This document shows, piece by piece, positions 48,361-57,903 of a stretch of DNA of 64,000 bases. The translations under genes and the position numbers were made by a program. The stretch comes from Psychrobacillus sp042944905 (lineage in GTDB: Bacteria; Bacillota; Bacilli; Bacillales_A; Planococcaceae). Position 1 is the first letter of the stretch; every line of letters starts with the position of its first letter. The stretch is from positions 2,914,001 through 2,978,000 of the forward strand of contig NZ_CP168496.1 of the NCBI RefSeq assembly GCF_042944905.1, in the 5' to 3' direction. Below the pieces are notes generated by a model that saw nothing but the letters and a program-made list of their open reading frames with translations, was not told where the DNA came from and ran no database searches.

Positions 48361-49140
48361 TTACTCTCCTCTAAACTCAGACTTACGCTTTTCAACGAAG
48401 GCATTAATTCCTTCTAAATGATCTGCTGTTTGACGCATTGCTGTTTGTTTAACCGCTTCTTTTTCCAACATCCATTCTAATTCTTTTATTTGACTAGCAT
48501 GCAAAATTTCTTTTGTAGCAATCATTGCAGCAAGAGGAGATTCTAATAATCTTTGTGCGTAAGACCGAGCTGTTGCCCAGCCTAATCCATCCGATGCAAT
48601 TACATCCACTAATCCTATTGCTTTTGCTTCTACCCCTTTAAATATTTCCCCTTCCCATATTAGCTGTTTTGCTTTTGGGATACCTATTCTTTCCTTCAAG
48701 AAGAAATGACCGCCTCCGTCAGGGACAAGCCCAATTCCAATAAAATTCATTGCAAGCTTGCTATTTTCTTCTGCGATAACTATATCGCATCCAAGGACGA
48801 TGCTAAGTCCCAGTCCTGCCGCTGCTCCGTGAACAGAAGCAATCGTAATTTGAGGTAGCGAATATAATGTCTTCGCAATTCGACCTAGTTCTACCATGAC
48901 ATCTTCCATATGAAATGGACTCTCTGTATCTATCATTGCTTTAATATCTCCACCAGCAGAAAATGCGCGCCCCTCTCCTTTTAACAGAAGGACTTGAATG
49001 GAATTGTCATTCTTAATAGACTCCAAACAATCCGCAAGTTCTTTCATCATCACTTCGTTCATTGAATTCATTGCATCTGGACGATTTAATGTTAGTGTTG
49101 CCACACGTTCTTCTTTTTCTAGCAGTAAAGTTTTATACAT
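48361..49140 (-). CDS. yhaR: Enoyl-CoA hydratase/isomerase YhaR
   Basis: 259 residues, GGAGGAATAGAT before the start. Crotonase fold: RAFSAGGDIKAM (oxyanion hole), VHGAAAGLGLSIVLGCDIVI (second oxyanion hole) and GIGLVPDGGGHFFL with an Asp at the place of one catalytic glutamate. Paa/beta-oxidation type; the exact substrate is unknown. Corresponds to B. subtilis yhaR by position. Confidence 0.92.
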   Translation of the reverse strand: MYKTLLLEKEERVATLTLNRPDAMNSMNEVMMKELADCLESIKNDNSIQVLLLKGEGRAFSAGGDIKAMIDTESPFHMEDVMVELGRIAKTLYSLPQITIASVHGAAAGLGLSIVLGCDIVIAEENSKLAMNFIGIGLVPDGGGHFFLKERIGIPKAKQLIWEGEIFKGVEAKAIGLVDVIASDGLGWATARSYAQRLLESPLAAMIATKEILHASQIKELEWMLEKEAVKQTAMRQTADHLEGINAFVEKRKSEFRGE

Positions 49141-49258
49141 ATCTATTCCTCCTCTCCAAGTGAATCATCATTCATTCTTTAAGTATTCGCCATCCTCTAT
49201 AATTTTCCTGCTAAATAAAAAAATCCCCCACAATCAAATGTGAGAGATCCTTCATTAT

Positions 49259-49603
49259 TTAAATTCCTTCATATAGTTCTTGCACTGGTTTAATTAAAAC
49301 ACGATTTACTTCTTCAATTATTTGACTTAGAGCCATTTCAGCTTGAAGCATTTGTGAAATTTTCTCATTTCCTTGAGCAAGCTGAGCAGTTTTTTGTGCA
49401 TATTCAATTTCTTCACCAGAAATTTCTTCGCCTTTCATCTGCTTTTCTTGAAGGGATAATTGAATTTTACGGAAGCTTTGGAATAATGCTAGTGCCTCTT
49501 CATCTGCTTTGACTGATTCAACAGCAGCTTTTACATGAGAAAATTCATTCGTTTGGCGTAGTGTTGCTTCTAACTTATTAATATCATCATAAATATTGAT
49601 CAT
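49259..49603 (-). CDS. yheA: YlbF/YmcA-family protein YheA
   Basis: 114 residues, AAAAGGAGTCAATAAAA ribosome site. All-helical DUF964-type protein (INIYDDINKLEATLRQT, FQSFRKIQLSLQEKQMKG). Relatives YlbF and YmcA form the RNase Y specificity complex; YheA itself has no proven role. Followed by only 18 bases to yheB, so probably an operon. Confidence 0.9.
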   Translation of the reverse strand: MINIYDDINKLEATLRQTNEFSHVKAAVESVKADEEALALFQSFRKIQLSLQEKQMKGEEISGEEIEYAQKTAQLAQGNEKISQMLQAEMALSQIIEEVNRVLIKPVQELYEGI

Positions 49604-49621
49604 TTTTATTGACTCCTTTTT

Positions 49622-50764
49622 TTAGCCTGTAATAAAGACGATTAATCCTTGGATAACCCCAATAAGACCTCCAAGAACTCCACCTAGCACAGTAATCATT
49701 TTAAACTCTCGTTTCGAAATGCCAAGTACGATATCTTCTAAACGTGCTACTGGGAAAGAATCGACTTGTTCTTTTACCATATCTTCTAATTTCATTTTAT
49801 GCAATACTTCTTCTAGCTTTGCTTCCGCTTCTAAAAATGCAAATGAAGTTAGTTTTGGAACTAATATTGTTTGTGTCCAATCAGTTACTTCCGGAAAATA
49901 ATGAACTAGACTATGACTTAATCGATCTTCTATTGCCAACTGCTTAGTTAAATATGTCTTCACATTCTTAATAATCGGTTCAAAATCAAAACCGTCCATC
50001 ATTTCCACAATTGGTCGATCTTTCAGTTTTTCCCATTCATTTCGAACAATATTTTCTAACATATTTTTAGTCCCTGGTGCTTTTAAAAACTTTGTAATTT
50101 CCGGCTGAACTTTTCCGGCAAGTGAGGATGATTCGCCGACAAACATTTGAATCATGCTTCCAAAGGTTCCTTTTGTAGATAGGAAATCATCAATCAAATT
50201 TTTTACGGTCATTTTTCCTTCTTCGGACTCGAAAAAGTCTTCCCCTTTTAGAAGAATATAAGAAACAATTTCTCCTACCTTACTATCCGCCTTCAGTTGC
50301 CAATCTGCTGGAGCTAGTTGACGGATGGATTCATGTTCAAAGCGGCTTTTTAATTGCACAAATTGAATATCCACTTGCTCATCAATCTTTTTATTTGCCA
50401 TTGTTGCAATGTTTTCAATTCCACCAAGCTTTAACCAATCAGCAATTGTCTTGTCGGAAAGAAGAACTTTTTCATTCAATTGTCGAACGATTAATTTTGT
50501 CGCTTTATCTTGCATTTCTTCATTAAAATATTTTCGTTTAAATATGTCGGGAGTTAATAAGTGATTTATTACTGTATTTCCTAATTGCTTGGCAAGTTCA
50601 TCACGTCTTTTTGGGATTAACCCTGGTGTGAAAGGAATCCGCCAAGATCCAATATATTTTGCTTCATGTGGTCTAAAAAGCATTTTTATTGCTAAATGAT
50701 TGGTAACTGCCCCAATAGCTGCTCCGACTACCGCCATAAATACAATCGTCCATAAAAACCCCAT
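49622..50764 (-). CDS. yheB: DUF445 membrane protein YheB
   Basis: 380 residues. The N-terminal membrane helix (GAAIGAVTNHLAIKMLFRP) is the family signature. The long helical cytoplasmic middle (about 60-340) and the C-terminal helix GVLGGLIGVIQGLIVFI complete it. DUF445 proteins are found in Bacillus spores and membranes, and their function is unknown. Operon with yheA. Confidence 0.9.
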   Translation of the reverse strand: MGFLWTIVFMAVVGAAIGAVTNHLAIKMLFRPHEAKYIGSWRIPFTPGLIPKRRDELAKQLGNTVINHLLTPDIFKRKYFNEEMQDKATKLIVRQLNEKVLLSDKTIADWLKLGGIENIATMANKKIDEQVDIQFVQLKSRFEHESIRQLAPADWQLKADSKVGEIVSYILLKGEDFFESEEGKMTVKNLIDDFLSTKGTFGSMIQMFVGESSSLAGKVQPEITKFLKAPGTKNMLENIVRNEWEKLKDRPIVEMMDGFDFEPIIKNVKTYLTKQLAIEDRLSHSLVHYFPEVTDWTQTILVPKLTSFAFLEAEAKLEEVLHKMKLEDMVKEQVDSFPVARLEDIVLGISKREFKMITVLGGVLGGLIGVIQGLIVFITG

Positions 50765-50830
50765 CTAATTCACCTTTTTCCTCTAGCTTCTCACTCATTA
50801 TAGCAGAGGAAGGACAAACACAAAAACATT

Positions 50831-51220
50831 TTACAACGCATTATACATCATCGAAAAGCGAATGGCATGCTCTGTTTCGTCATGCATTGCAACAAACAGT
50901 GGTGCATACGCTTGCTGAATCGGTATTTGGAGCAACATTTCTTTATACATTTCCGCAGTTTCTAACTCATCTCTAACTGCATCTTTGGCACATGCTTTTA
51001 AATCCATACAAGGCTCTCGTCTTTCTAGATTTTGAACAAACGTCCCCGTCAGCATATAATAGAGTTGTTGAAACATTTCATAATGGCTTTTTTCGTCCTC
51101 AATTACATGCTGAATAAACCCTTGCCAGTATGGGTCTTCTGTTAAATTGTACATATCTTTATAGTAATGATAATCAGCATATTCATTTTGAATCGCTTTC
51201 TCTAATTTCTCTACAAACAA
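50831..51220 (-). CDS. Ferritin-like/rubrerythrin-type protein
   Basis: 129 residues, TTG start with GGAG seven bases upstream. It is a four-helix bundle with paired diiron-type motifs: IQNEYADYHYYKD, EDEKSHYEMF (ExxH), VRDELETAEMYKEM and HDETEHAIRF (ExxH). It may bind iron or oxygen. Divergent from yheE with only 72 bases between the starts. Confidence 0.85.
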   Translation of the reverse strand: MFVEKLEKAIQNEYADYHYYKDMYNLTEDPYWQGFIQHVIEDEKSHYEMFQQLYYMLTGTFVQNLERREPCMDLKACAKDAVRDELETAEMYKEMLLQIPIQQAYAPLFVAMHDETEHAIRFSMMYNAL

Positions 51221-51292
51221 TTGGATGCTCCTTCACTAGTCATTTCTACTAATGTATGCGAGCAAATTATGACACATGAAAGGATGATTATT

Positions 51293-51496
51293 TTGTTACA
51301 ACATTTTAGCTTTAAACCACTATTTGAAAATAAGCAATTACCTGGTTGGTCTCTTTCGTTCTTCTATAAACAAACTAGATACACTGGTGAATATGAAGCG
51401 GATGGCACGATTAAGTGGATTGGCCAAATACCGAATGATGAAGAAACTGTTAAAAAAATGATTCATGAATTGATGTTGTTTCATGTATATGACTAG
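51293..51496 (+). CDS. yheE: YheE-like DUF5342 protein
   Basis: 67 residues from TTG 51293, placed by AAAGGATG six to seven bases upstream. It contains LQHFSFKPLFENKQLPGWSL, YTGEYEADGTIKWIG and IHELMLFHVYD, which match my memory of B. subtilis YheE. Function unknown. Confidence 0.85.
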   Translation: MLQHFSFKPLFENKQLPGWSLSFFYKQTRYTGEYEADGTIKWIGQIPNDEETVKKMIHELMLFHVYD

Positions 51497-51503
51497 CGAA
51501 ACG

Positions 51504-51566
51504 CAAGCCTCCTTATAGTGCGTCTTGACTTCATCGTTACCAAAGTGCTTTGGACGAAACATTAGC
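51504..51566. repeat. Direct repeat left of the MFS gene
   Basis: Contains AGTGCTTTGGACGAAACATT, identical to the copy at 53065-53126. The flanking 40 bases are also similar (AAGC.TCCTT, TAGTGC, CTTCA.CGTT). Confidence 0.8.
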
Positions 51567-51731
51567 TACACTATTAACGTTAGAGCAAAGGATCTTGTGG
51601 CAAATGTTTTTCCGTCGCCCTCTTGGATTTTGTAAAGACATGGTGCATTAGGTTTGGTTAAAGGGTGATTAGATGCTTTCCTACTGTTTTAAAAGCGGAC
51701 GAAGATATAATTTCGTACGCTAAACACTACT

Positions 51732-52979
51732 TCATACAGTCCCTATTTTCTTTCTTCCAAATAAAATATAAAAATAAGTAGAAGCAATAATATATAAAAT
51801 ACCTGTTATTGTAAACGTATATGCATAGCCCCAGTAAAAACCATATGCCATCACTAGCCCGGTTGATACCGGTCCCATTGTTGCCCAACCTAAATTGAAC
51901 ACCATCTGGTTTACCGAATTAGCGAGTCCTTTATATTTATCATGTACAAGATCCATGGCAATGGCACTTTGAATCGGGTTCCCGGCATTCATTAATGCCT
52001 GTCGTAGTAAAAACCCGATGGAAGCTACAACTAGGGAAGTGGTATAACCAGTTAGAAATAAAAATGGAATAGACAGCAGCTGAAAAATCACAAGTGCCCG
52101 AACTTGGCCGACCTTTTTTACAAGTGCAGGTCCCATAAGCATGGCAACTGCCGTCATTGCAGAACCAAGCGATAATATTAATCCAACATAAGAATTGGAT
52201 GCATCAAATCGATTCGAAAAATATAAATTTAAATAGGGAATGACTAAACCTGAACCTGTACCTATGAGCAAATTAGCAAATCCAAAGAGCACGATAATGG
52301 TAATATTACGTTTAAAGTTGCTAGGTAATTCCTTCTCTACTTTTTCTATTACTTTTTCTTCCACCTTTACGGTAGACGTTAATTTAAATAAAGGAAATAA
52401 ACCAAATGCAAATATAATTGTGCCCAAGATCAAAACCCATTTAATAGAATCCAAAACAGACATAGCTGCATACATATGCAATGCATCCGCTATTATTCCT
52501 CCACCTAAACTCCCTACAACACTTGCAATCGTCATCAACGAAAAATGAATACTAAACAAGTGCATGCGTTCACTAGCATTCGAGTTTTCGGCAAGAAATG
52601 GAACGCCCGATACTTGAACAAGTGCCATAAAAAGACCTGTGAAAAAAGCAGCATATACAAGTGAATGTTCACTTACTTCAATACTTCTATAAAATAACGT
52701 GAAAACCGTCACTATTGTCCCAAGAATAATCATGCCTTTACGTCCAAATCGATCACTTAAAAACCCTGCAGGAATTAACATAATAGCGGTTGCAAGTGAA
52801 GTCATTGAGATTACACTCCCGTTCACCGTTTCTGGAAACCCTAGCTCTTTAATATACAAATTATACATAACTGAAAAAACGCCCATTCCAATTTGAATGA
52901 GAATATTTGCCAGCATGAATAAGCGGATGTTTTTATTGAATGAAGCTATTTTTGTTTTCCAATTTTGTAGCCATTGCAT
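51732..52979 (-). CDS. Major facilitator superfamily transporter
   Basis: 415 residues with twelve hydrophobic segments. The first loop has AGFLSDRFGRKGMII (the MFS motif A, about 72-86), and the seventh segment region repeats VGLILSLGSAMTAVAML. The central loop contains KVEEKVIEKVEKELPSN. Drug or small-molecule export is likely; the substrate is unknown. It lies between two direct repeats and is absent from the B. subtilis gene order here, so it is probably an insertion. Confidence 0.88.
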   Translation of the reverse strand: MQWLQNWKTKIASFNKNIRLFMLANILIQIGMGVFSVMYNLYIKELGFPETVNGSVISMTSLATAIMLIPAGFLSDRFGRKGMIILGTIVTVFTLFYRSIEVSEHSLVYAAFFTGLFMALVQVSGVPFLAENSNASERMHLFSIHFSLMTIASVVGSLGGGIIADALHMYAAMSVLDSIKWVLILGTIIFAFGLFPLFKLTSTVKVEEKVIEKVEKELPSNFKRNITIIVLFGFANLLIGTGSGLVIPYLNLYFSNRFDASNSYVGLILSLGSAMTAVAMLMGPALVKKVGQVRALVIFQLLSIPFLFLTGYTTSLVVASIGFLLRQALMNAGNPIQSAIAMDLVHDKYKGLANSVNQMVFNLGWATMGPVSTGLVMAYGFYWGYAYTFTITGILYIIASTYFYILFGRKKIGTV

Positions 52980-52999
52980 TATACAGTTCCTCTTTCACT

Positions 53000-53782
53000 C
53001 TTTTATTTCGATACTCTAAATATACGATGACCGCCAGAAAAACTCAAGACAATTAAGAAAAGCTCAAGCGTCCTTTAAGTGCATCTGGTCTTCACCGTTT
53101 CTAGAGTGCTTTGGACGAAACATTTGCTCCTGCAGTTACTCGTCGCAAATGCGATTTGCCGTTGCGCTAAATCTTACTTTATGTATTTTTTTTACAAAGG
53201 TAATATCCATAAAATGGCTGAACGAGACTAATCACGTGGTGAACGCGACAAACTCACTATCGAGTGCGACAAAAGCTATCGCGAACGAGACAAACCGCAC
53301 GCTGAACGCGACCATTATCTCGTATCAAAGCTTTAACTTCGCATGAGGTGACATTTATTAATTGCAAACTATCAATATATTGCGCAAATGTCCAAGAATG
53401 TTGCGAGTACCGCGTCCTATATTGCGCATGTGCCTCCTGATTGAATTGGGCGGTTTTTGCCGTTATGCGACGTTACTGAATAGATAGCAAGGCTTTTTGG
53501 GATTGGAGCGAAAGGGCGGCGCCCCCGCGGAAAGCGTCTGCCTTGTAGCGGAAATCCTAGTGGAATCCAACTAATGCGCACTATACAAAAAAACTGTTCT
53601 ATATTACGGGTAATAAAAAAAACGCTGTGTGCCCGAAATTGTACCTTCATCCAAGCCGAAACGAAAACAAACAAATTCTAACGAAGATTTTAATGCTTTC
53701 CTTACAAGTATTTGGTGTTAGAAAGTGGTTAATCAACAGACGTGATAATTTCATAAATAAAAAGGGAATACCCCTAAACGCA
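53000..53782. other. Non-coding repeat-rich stretch before bmrD
   Basis: No supported gene in about 780 bp. It holds the right copy of the MFS-flanking repeat (53065-53126), short phrases around GAACGCGAC and GCGACAAA (about 53220-53335), ATTGCGCA phrases (about 53378-53430), and a GC-rich block with CCCGCGGAAAGCG (about 53510-53545) related to the repeat at 21605. Frames seen there are shadows of repeats. Confidence 0.7.
53065..53126. repeat. Direct repeat right of the MFS gene
   Basis: Same 20-base core as the copy at 51504-51566, in the same orientation, 1.56 kb apart. Confidence 0.8.
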
Positions 53783-55522
53783 TTACACGTTTTGAGGTAC
53801 TCCTGCTTGTAATTTATACATTTGTTCATAACGTCCTTGTAGCTGTAACAATTCGTCATGAGTTCCACTCTCTACAATTTCCCCACGATCTAATACTAAA
53901 ATACGATCTGCATTTTTAATAGTAGAAAGTCGATGTGCAATGATAAAAGTAGTTCTTCCTTTTTTCAATACATCCATGGCATGTTGAATGATTTCTTCTG
54001 TTTCCGTATCGATATTGGAAGTTGCTTCATCTAATATTAGAATGGCCGGATCAAATGCAAGGGCTCTTGCAAAAGAAACTAACTGTCTTTGACCAGAGGA
54101 TAATGTGCTCCCTTTCTCAATAACAGGTTCATCCAGTCCTTTTTCAAGATTCTTAAGCACACGTTCGCCACCAACTGCTTCCAAAGCGGCTTCTACTTTC
54201 TCACGGGAAATTCTTGAATCGTTTAAGCTTACGTTTGATTCAATGGTTCCGGAGAATAAATACGGATCTTGTAATACAATTCCCATATGATCTCGAATGG
54301 TTTGCCTTGGTACTGTCGTAATATCAATGCCATCAATAAGAATCTTCCCTTTTGATGGGTCATAGAAACGGAATAACAAGTTCATAATCGAACTTTTACC
54401 TGACCCTGTATGACCAACAAGTGCCACCGTTTCCCCTTTATTCGCAACAAAGTTTAAATTTTTCAAGACATAATCTTTTTCTTTGTAAGCAAAAGAAACA
54501 TTTTGAAACTCTACATTTCCTTCGTAACGATCCATCCGTTCATCTTTCACTGTCTCTCCTGATTCATCTAGTAAACCGAATACACGATTTCCTGCTACAA
54601 GAGATCTCTCCAGTTGCGAGAATTGGTTGACAATTCCTGTAATCGGATTAAACAATCGAGTCGTATAATCTACGAATGCATAAAGCATACCAGCTGAAAC
54701 AATCGCATTCGGTTCCATTGACTGGCTCCCGAAATACCAGATAAACATGATAAACATAATGGAGCGAAGTACACTAACTAAGTTAAAAGCAGTAGCTGAA
54801 TCTAATGTAAGTAATTTCTTCTGATACCGGTAATGTTCTTCGTTCATTTCTTCAAACTCAGATTCCATTTGCTTTTCTCGTTTAAATGCTTGAATAATCG
54901 ACATCCCTTGAATCGATTCATTCAACATTGCATTTAAATCGGCAATTTTCGTACGAACTATATGATTATATTTGGAAGCATATTTGCGATATCCAATCAT
55001 CCAAACATACACGATTGGAACAACGAATAGTGCCATTGCAGCCATTTTCGCATTTAATATGAAAAGTGCCACATACACTCCCGTAATTGAAATAATACTA
55101 GTCGCAAACTGTGATAATACTTGCACATATAAATTACGAATTGCTTCCGTATCATTTGTTACACGAGCGACTACTTTACCAGCTGGTAAGTTATCAAAAT
55201 ATTGTATCGGCAACGTTTGTATATGTTGAAATACATCATTTCGTAACTTCTGAACAACCCGGTTTGCGCCAACTTGTAGATTAATAAACATAAAATATCT
55301 AAAAACGGCCGTTACAATGGTTAAACCAAAGAACACACTTAATAAAATTAGGATGGGTTGTAGATCAATGGATCCATCTGTAATATGCTCATCGATAATT
55401 CTTTTTGCAATGAAAGGACCTGTTAAGTCTGCAAACACTGCAATTGTTAAAAAGATTAAACCAAGGATAATTGGTTTTTTATAAAATAACGCATAATGGT
55501 AGAGTCGTTTCCCTGTACTCAT
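53783..55522 (-). CDS. bmrD: ABC exporter subunit BmrD-like (YheH)
   Basis: 579 residues. Six membrane helices lie in the first 320 residues. The nucleotide-binding domain has Walker A GHTGSGKSS, signature STLSSGQRQLVSFA and Walker B ILILDEATSNID with the catalytic glutamate. The second subunit of a heterodimeric multidrug exporter; its own Walker B is canonical. It overlaps bmrC by four bases (ATGA). Confidence 0.93.
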   Translation of the reverse strand: MSTGKRLYHYALFYKKPIILGLIFLTIAVFADLTGPFIAKRIIDEHITDGSIDLQPILILLSVFFGLTIVTAVFRYFMFINLQVGANRVVQKLRNDVFQHIQTLPIQYFDNLPAGKVVARVTNDTEAIRNLYVQVLSQFATSIISITGVYVALFILNAKMAAMALFVVPIVYVWMIGYRKYASKYNHIVRTKIADLNAMLNESIQGMSIIQAFKREKQMESEFEEMNEEHYRYQKKLLTLDSATAFNLVSVLRSIMFIMFIWYFGSQSMEPNAIVSAGMLYAFVDYTTRLFNPITGIVNQFSQLERSLVAGNRVFGLLDESGETVKDERMDRYEGNVEFQNVSFAYKEKDYVLKNLNFVANKGETVALVGHTGSGKSSIMNLLFRFYDPSKGKILIDGIDITTVPRQTIRDHMGIVLQDPYLFSGTIESNVSLNDSRISREKVEAALEAVGGERVLKNLEKGLDEPVIEKGSTLSSGQRQLVSFARALAFDPAILILDEATSNIDTETEEIIQHAMDVLKKGRTTFIIAHRLSTIKNADRILVLDRGEIVESGTHDELLQLQGRYEQMYKLQAGVPQNV

Positions 55523-57261
55523 GACGACACCCCCTCAAGCTGTTGACGATCGTATTGCTCTTTATACCAACCATTTTGCACAAGAAGTTCCTCATGCGTA
55601 CCTTCTTCCACAATCAATCCCTCATCTAAAACGATTATATGGTCCGCATGTTGAATTCCAGACAATCGATGCGTCGTAATAATTGTTGTCTTACCACTAC
55701 GTTCATTTTGTATATTTTCAATAATCTTCGCTTCCGTTTTTGCATCTACTGCAGAAAGCGAATCATCTAACAGTAAAATTTCTGGATTTTTAATAAGTGC
55801 TCGAGCTATTGAAACACGTTGCTTTTGCCCACCAGATAAAGAGACGCCTTTTTCTCCAACTAATGTTTCTAAGCCCATTGGTAAGTTCATCAAGTCTTTT
55901 TGGAAATGAGCTAATCGAATTGCTTCTTCCAGATCTTCTTCCGTGGCATCCTCTTTACCAAAAAGAATATTTTGACGGATGGTTCTTGAGAATAAAACAT
56001 GATCTTGAGGAACATAACCAATCCATTCTAAAACTTGATCTTTTGTTTGATCCGAAATTGCGATATCTCCAATCGTTAGTTGACCAGCTCCAATTGGATA
56101 TTCCCTTAACAATTGCTTCATAAAAGTAGTTTTCCCAGATCCGGTTTTCCCAACAATCCCAAGCGTTTGACCTTTTTGAAGGTTCACTCGGAGATTTTGA
56201 AGATTTTTCACTTGCGATAAAGGATATTGGAATCCAACCTCTTCAAATCCAATTGATGTAACTTCATTCAAATGAATCGGACTGACAGGATCTTTCACAT
56301 CTGCCTCATAATCTAGCGTTTCGTGCACCCGATCAAGCGATGCATTTCCACGTTGCATTACGTTGATTAATTCCCCAATAGCAAACATCGGCCAAATAGC
56401 CATCCCTAAGTAAACGTTAAATGTGATTAAGTTCCCAACAGTCATGTCTCCTATAGACACTAGATAAGAACCATAACCTAAAGCAACTACATAACTGATA
56501 CCAGTTCCTACTTTTGTAATCGGACCAAATAGAGCATCAATTCGTTCCACAACCATATTTTTTTCATACACTTCTTCACTCATATCAGCAAATTTCTTTT
56601 CATCTGCTCGTTCTTGTACATATGCACGAATAACGCGAACGCCAGCAATGGATTCTAATACTCGGTCATTCAAATCACCAAATGCATCTTGTGAAACCAT
56701 ATATTTCTCGTGAATGATTTTCCCTAAATATTGCATGATAAATGCTAAAACTGGTATTGGTAAAATTGCGAAAATCGTTAACTTCCATGAAATAATAAAA
56801 CCCATCGCAAGTATAAGCGCAGCCATATACATCGTTGAATCAATCAAGGTCATAATTCCAAAGCCAGCTGTTGTTGCAACCGCATTTAAATCGTTCGTTG
56901 CACGAGCCATTAAATCACCCGTACGATTTTTTTCATAAAAAGTTGGAGTCATACTTAAAAATTTTCTATTTAATTTGGAACGTAATATACGCTCAATTGT
57001 AATAGAGCCACCAAATAATTGGTATTGCCAAACAAAGTTCAATCCATAACCCACAATGATAATTCCTACAAAATACATGACATATTGCATTAACGATTCA
57101 GATGTCATTTTCCCCATCGTAATCGTGTCTATTGCTCCTCCAACAATCCACGGTGGTAACACTTCAAATGCACTTGCTACAATCAGTAAACTTACAGCGA
57201 CAGTATATCGCTTCCAATGATCTTTAAAAAACCATTGCAATTTAAATAAAACAGAAAACAT
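55519..57261 (-). CDS. bmrC: ABC exporter subunit BmrC-like (YheI)
   Basis: 580 residues with six membrane helices and a nucleotide-binding domain. Walker A GKTGSGKTT and signature SLSGGQKQRVS are intact, but Walker B reads ILLLDDSLSAVD with aspartate where the catalytic glutamate belongs. That degenerate site is expected in one half of heterodimeric exporters such as BmrCD. ATGAGGGGTTAGAGA precedes the start. Expression is probably controlled by the leader described upstream. Confidence 0.93.
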   Translation of the reverse strand: MFSVLFKLQWFFKDHWKRYTVAVSLLIVASAFEVLPPWIVGGAIDTITMGKMTSESLMQYVMYFVGIIIVGYGLNFVWQYQLFGGSITIERILRSKLNRKFLSMTPTFYEKNRTGDLMARATNDLNAVATTAGFGIMTLIDSTMYMAALILAMGFIISWKLTIFAILPIPVLAFIMQYLGKIIHEKYMVSQDAFGDLNDRVLESIAGVRVIRAYVQERADEKKFADMSEEVYEKNMVVERIDALFGPITKVGTGISYVVALGYGSYLVSIGDMTVGNLITFNVYLGMAIWPMFAIGELINVMQRGNASLDRVHETLDYEADVKDPVSPIHLNEVTSIGFEEVGFQYPLSQVKNLQNLRVNLQKGQTLGIVGKTGSGKTTFMKQLLREYPIGAGQLTIGDIAISDQTKDQVLEWIGYVPQDHVLFSRTIRQNILFGKEDATEEDLEEAIRLAHFQKDLMNLPMGLETLVGEKGVSLSGGQKQRVSIARALIKNPEILLLDDSLSAVDAKTEAKIIENIQNERSGKTTIITTHRLSGIQHADHIIVLDEGLIVEEGTHEELLVQNGWYKEQYDRQQLEGVSS

Positions 57262-57414
57262 TCTCTAACCCCTCATTTCTTCTTTCTCTCTTAACGTGAT
57301 TTGGCTATCCACCTTCTAGAGATTCCTTTAATAAAATTTGTCTTGTTCGCTGAATAATCATATCCAACACTCCTCCACTTCACATTAACACCAAATTTTG
57401 GAAGTAAGTAAACG

Positions 57415-57453
57415 CAAAAAAGCACATTACCCATATTCCGGTAATGTGCTTTA
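57415..57453 (-). terminator. Attenuator terminator of bmrCD
   Basis: AAAGCACATTACC...GGTAATGTGCTTTTTT on the minus strand, between the leader peptide and bmrC. A second hairpin, AATAGACA...TGTCTATT at 57454-57487, lies between the leader stop and this terminator. Confidence 0.85.
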
Positions 57454-57492
57454 AAATAGACAAAGTCATTTCTAATAATGTCTATTCAACAA

Positions 57493-57561
57493 TCATTTTA
57501 CGTCAAATGGTAGGTATGAAGAAATTATTAAGTTGTTTGTCATATCTTTTAAACGAATCAT
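57493..57561 (-). CDS. Leader peptide of bmrCD
   Basis: A 22-residue peptide starting MIRLKDMTNNLIISSYLPFD, with GGAGGT exactly seven bases before ATG 57561. (An ATG at 57568 would abut the ribosome site.) Its stop lies just before the two hairpins. B. subtilis bmrCD is controlled by ribosome-mediated attenuation through the BmrB leader, and the layout here is equivalent although the peptide sequence is not recognisably BmrB. Confidence 0.7.
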   Translation of the reverse strand: MIRLKDMTNNLIISSYLPFDVK

Positions 57562-57600
57562 TTTTCATACCTCCATTTCCAATTTATTTAGTGTCCCTTA

Positions 57601-57630
57601 ACATTAGCACATAGAAATTTCCATTGTCAA
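57601..57630 (-). promoter_or_regulatory. Promoter of the bmr leader
   Basis: On the minus strand TTGACA (57625-57630) and TAATGT (57601-57606) are 18 bases apart, and a TG precedes the -10 by one base (extended -10). Confidence 0.6.
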
Positions 57631-57849
57631 TACTTTTTGAAAAAAGGAACTAATTAAATAATATGTAGCATTGCTCCAAATAGTGCACATGCTACTTTTT
57701 AAATTACCTATTTATGCACATGAAGGTTTAGTGTTGCTAATAAGAGAGTGAAAGAGTTGTAATGCAAATATACCCATTGTAAGCAGAAAGATTTGTATTT
57801 TACTTTGCATTATTTTATTATTAAAACTATAAACTATTTTTTAGAAAAC

Positions 57850-57897
57850 AGGAGGTGTACACTTTGTTCTACCCCCCATTTGGGTTAGGAACAAAGT
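57850..57897 (+). promoter_or_regulatory. Structured ribosome-binding region of the CNNM transporter gene
   Basis: AGGAGGTG (57850-57857) is followed by a perfect 9-bp stem, ACTTTGTTC (57861-57869) with GAACAAAGT (57889-57897), with further CCC/GGG pairing inside. Excluding the hairpin, the site is 11 bases from TTG 57904. Confidence 0.7.
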
Positions 57898-57899
57898 AA
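57864..57899 (+). CDS. Possible proline-containing leader peptide
   Basis: TTG TTC TAC CCC CCA... encodes (M)FYPPFGLGTK then TAA, with GGAGG eight bases upstream. The stop lies four bases before the transporter start. It might be a regulatory upstream frame or just sequence inside the hairpin. Confidence 0.4.
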   Translation: MFYPPFGLGTK

Positions 57900-57903
57900 T
57901 TAT

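Noticed and set aside
53149..53812. Short frames between the MFS gene and bmrD
   Set aside because: They follow repeat phrases, lack ribosome sites and give no recognisable protein.
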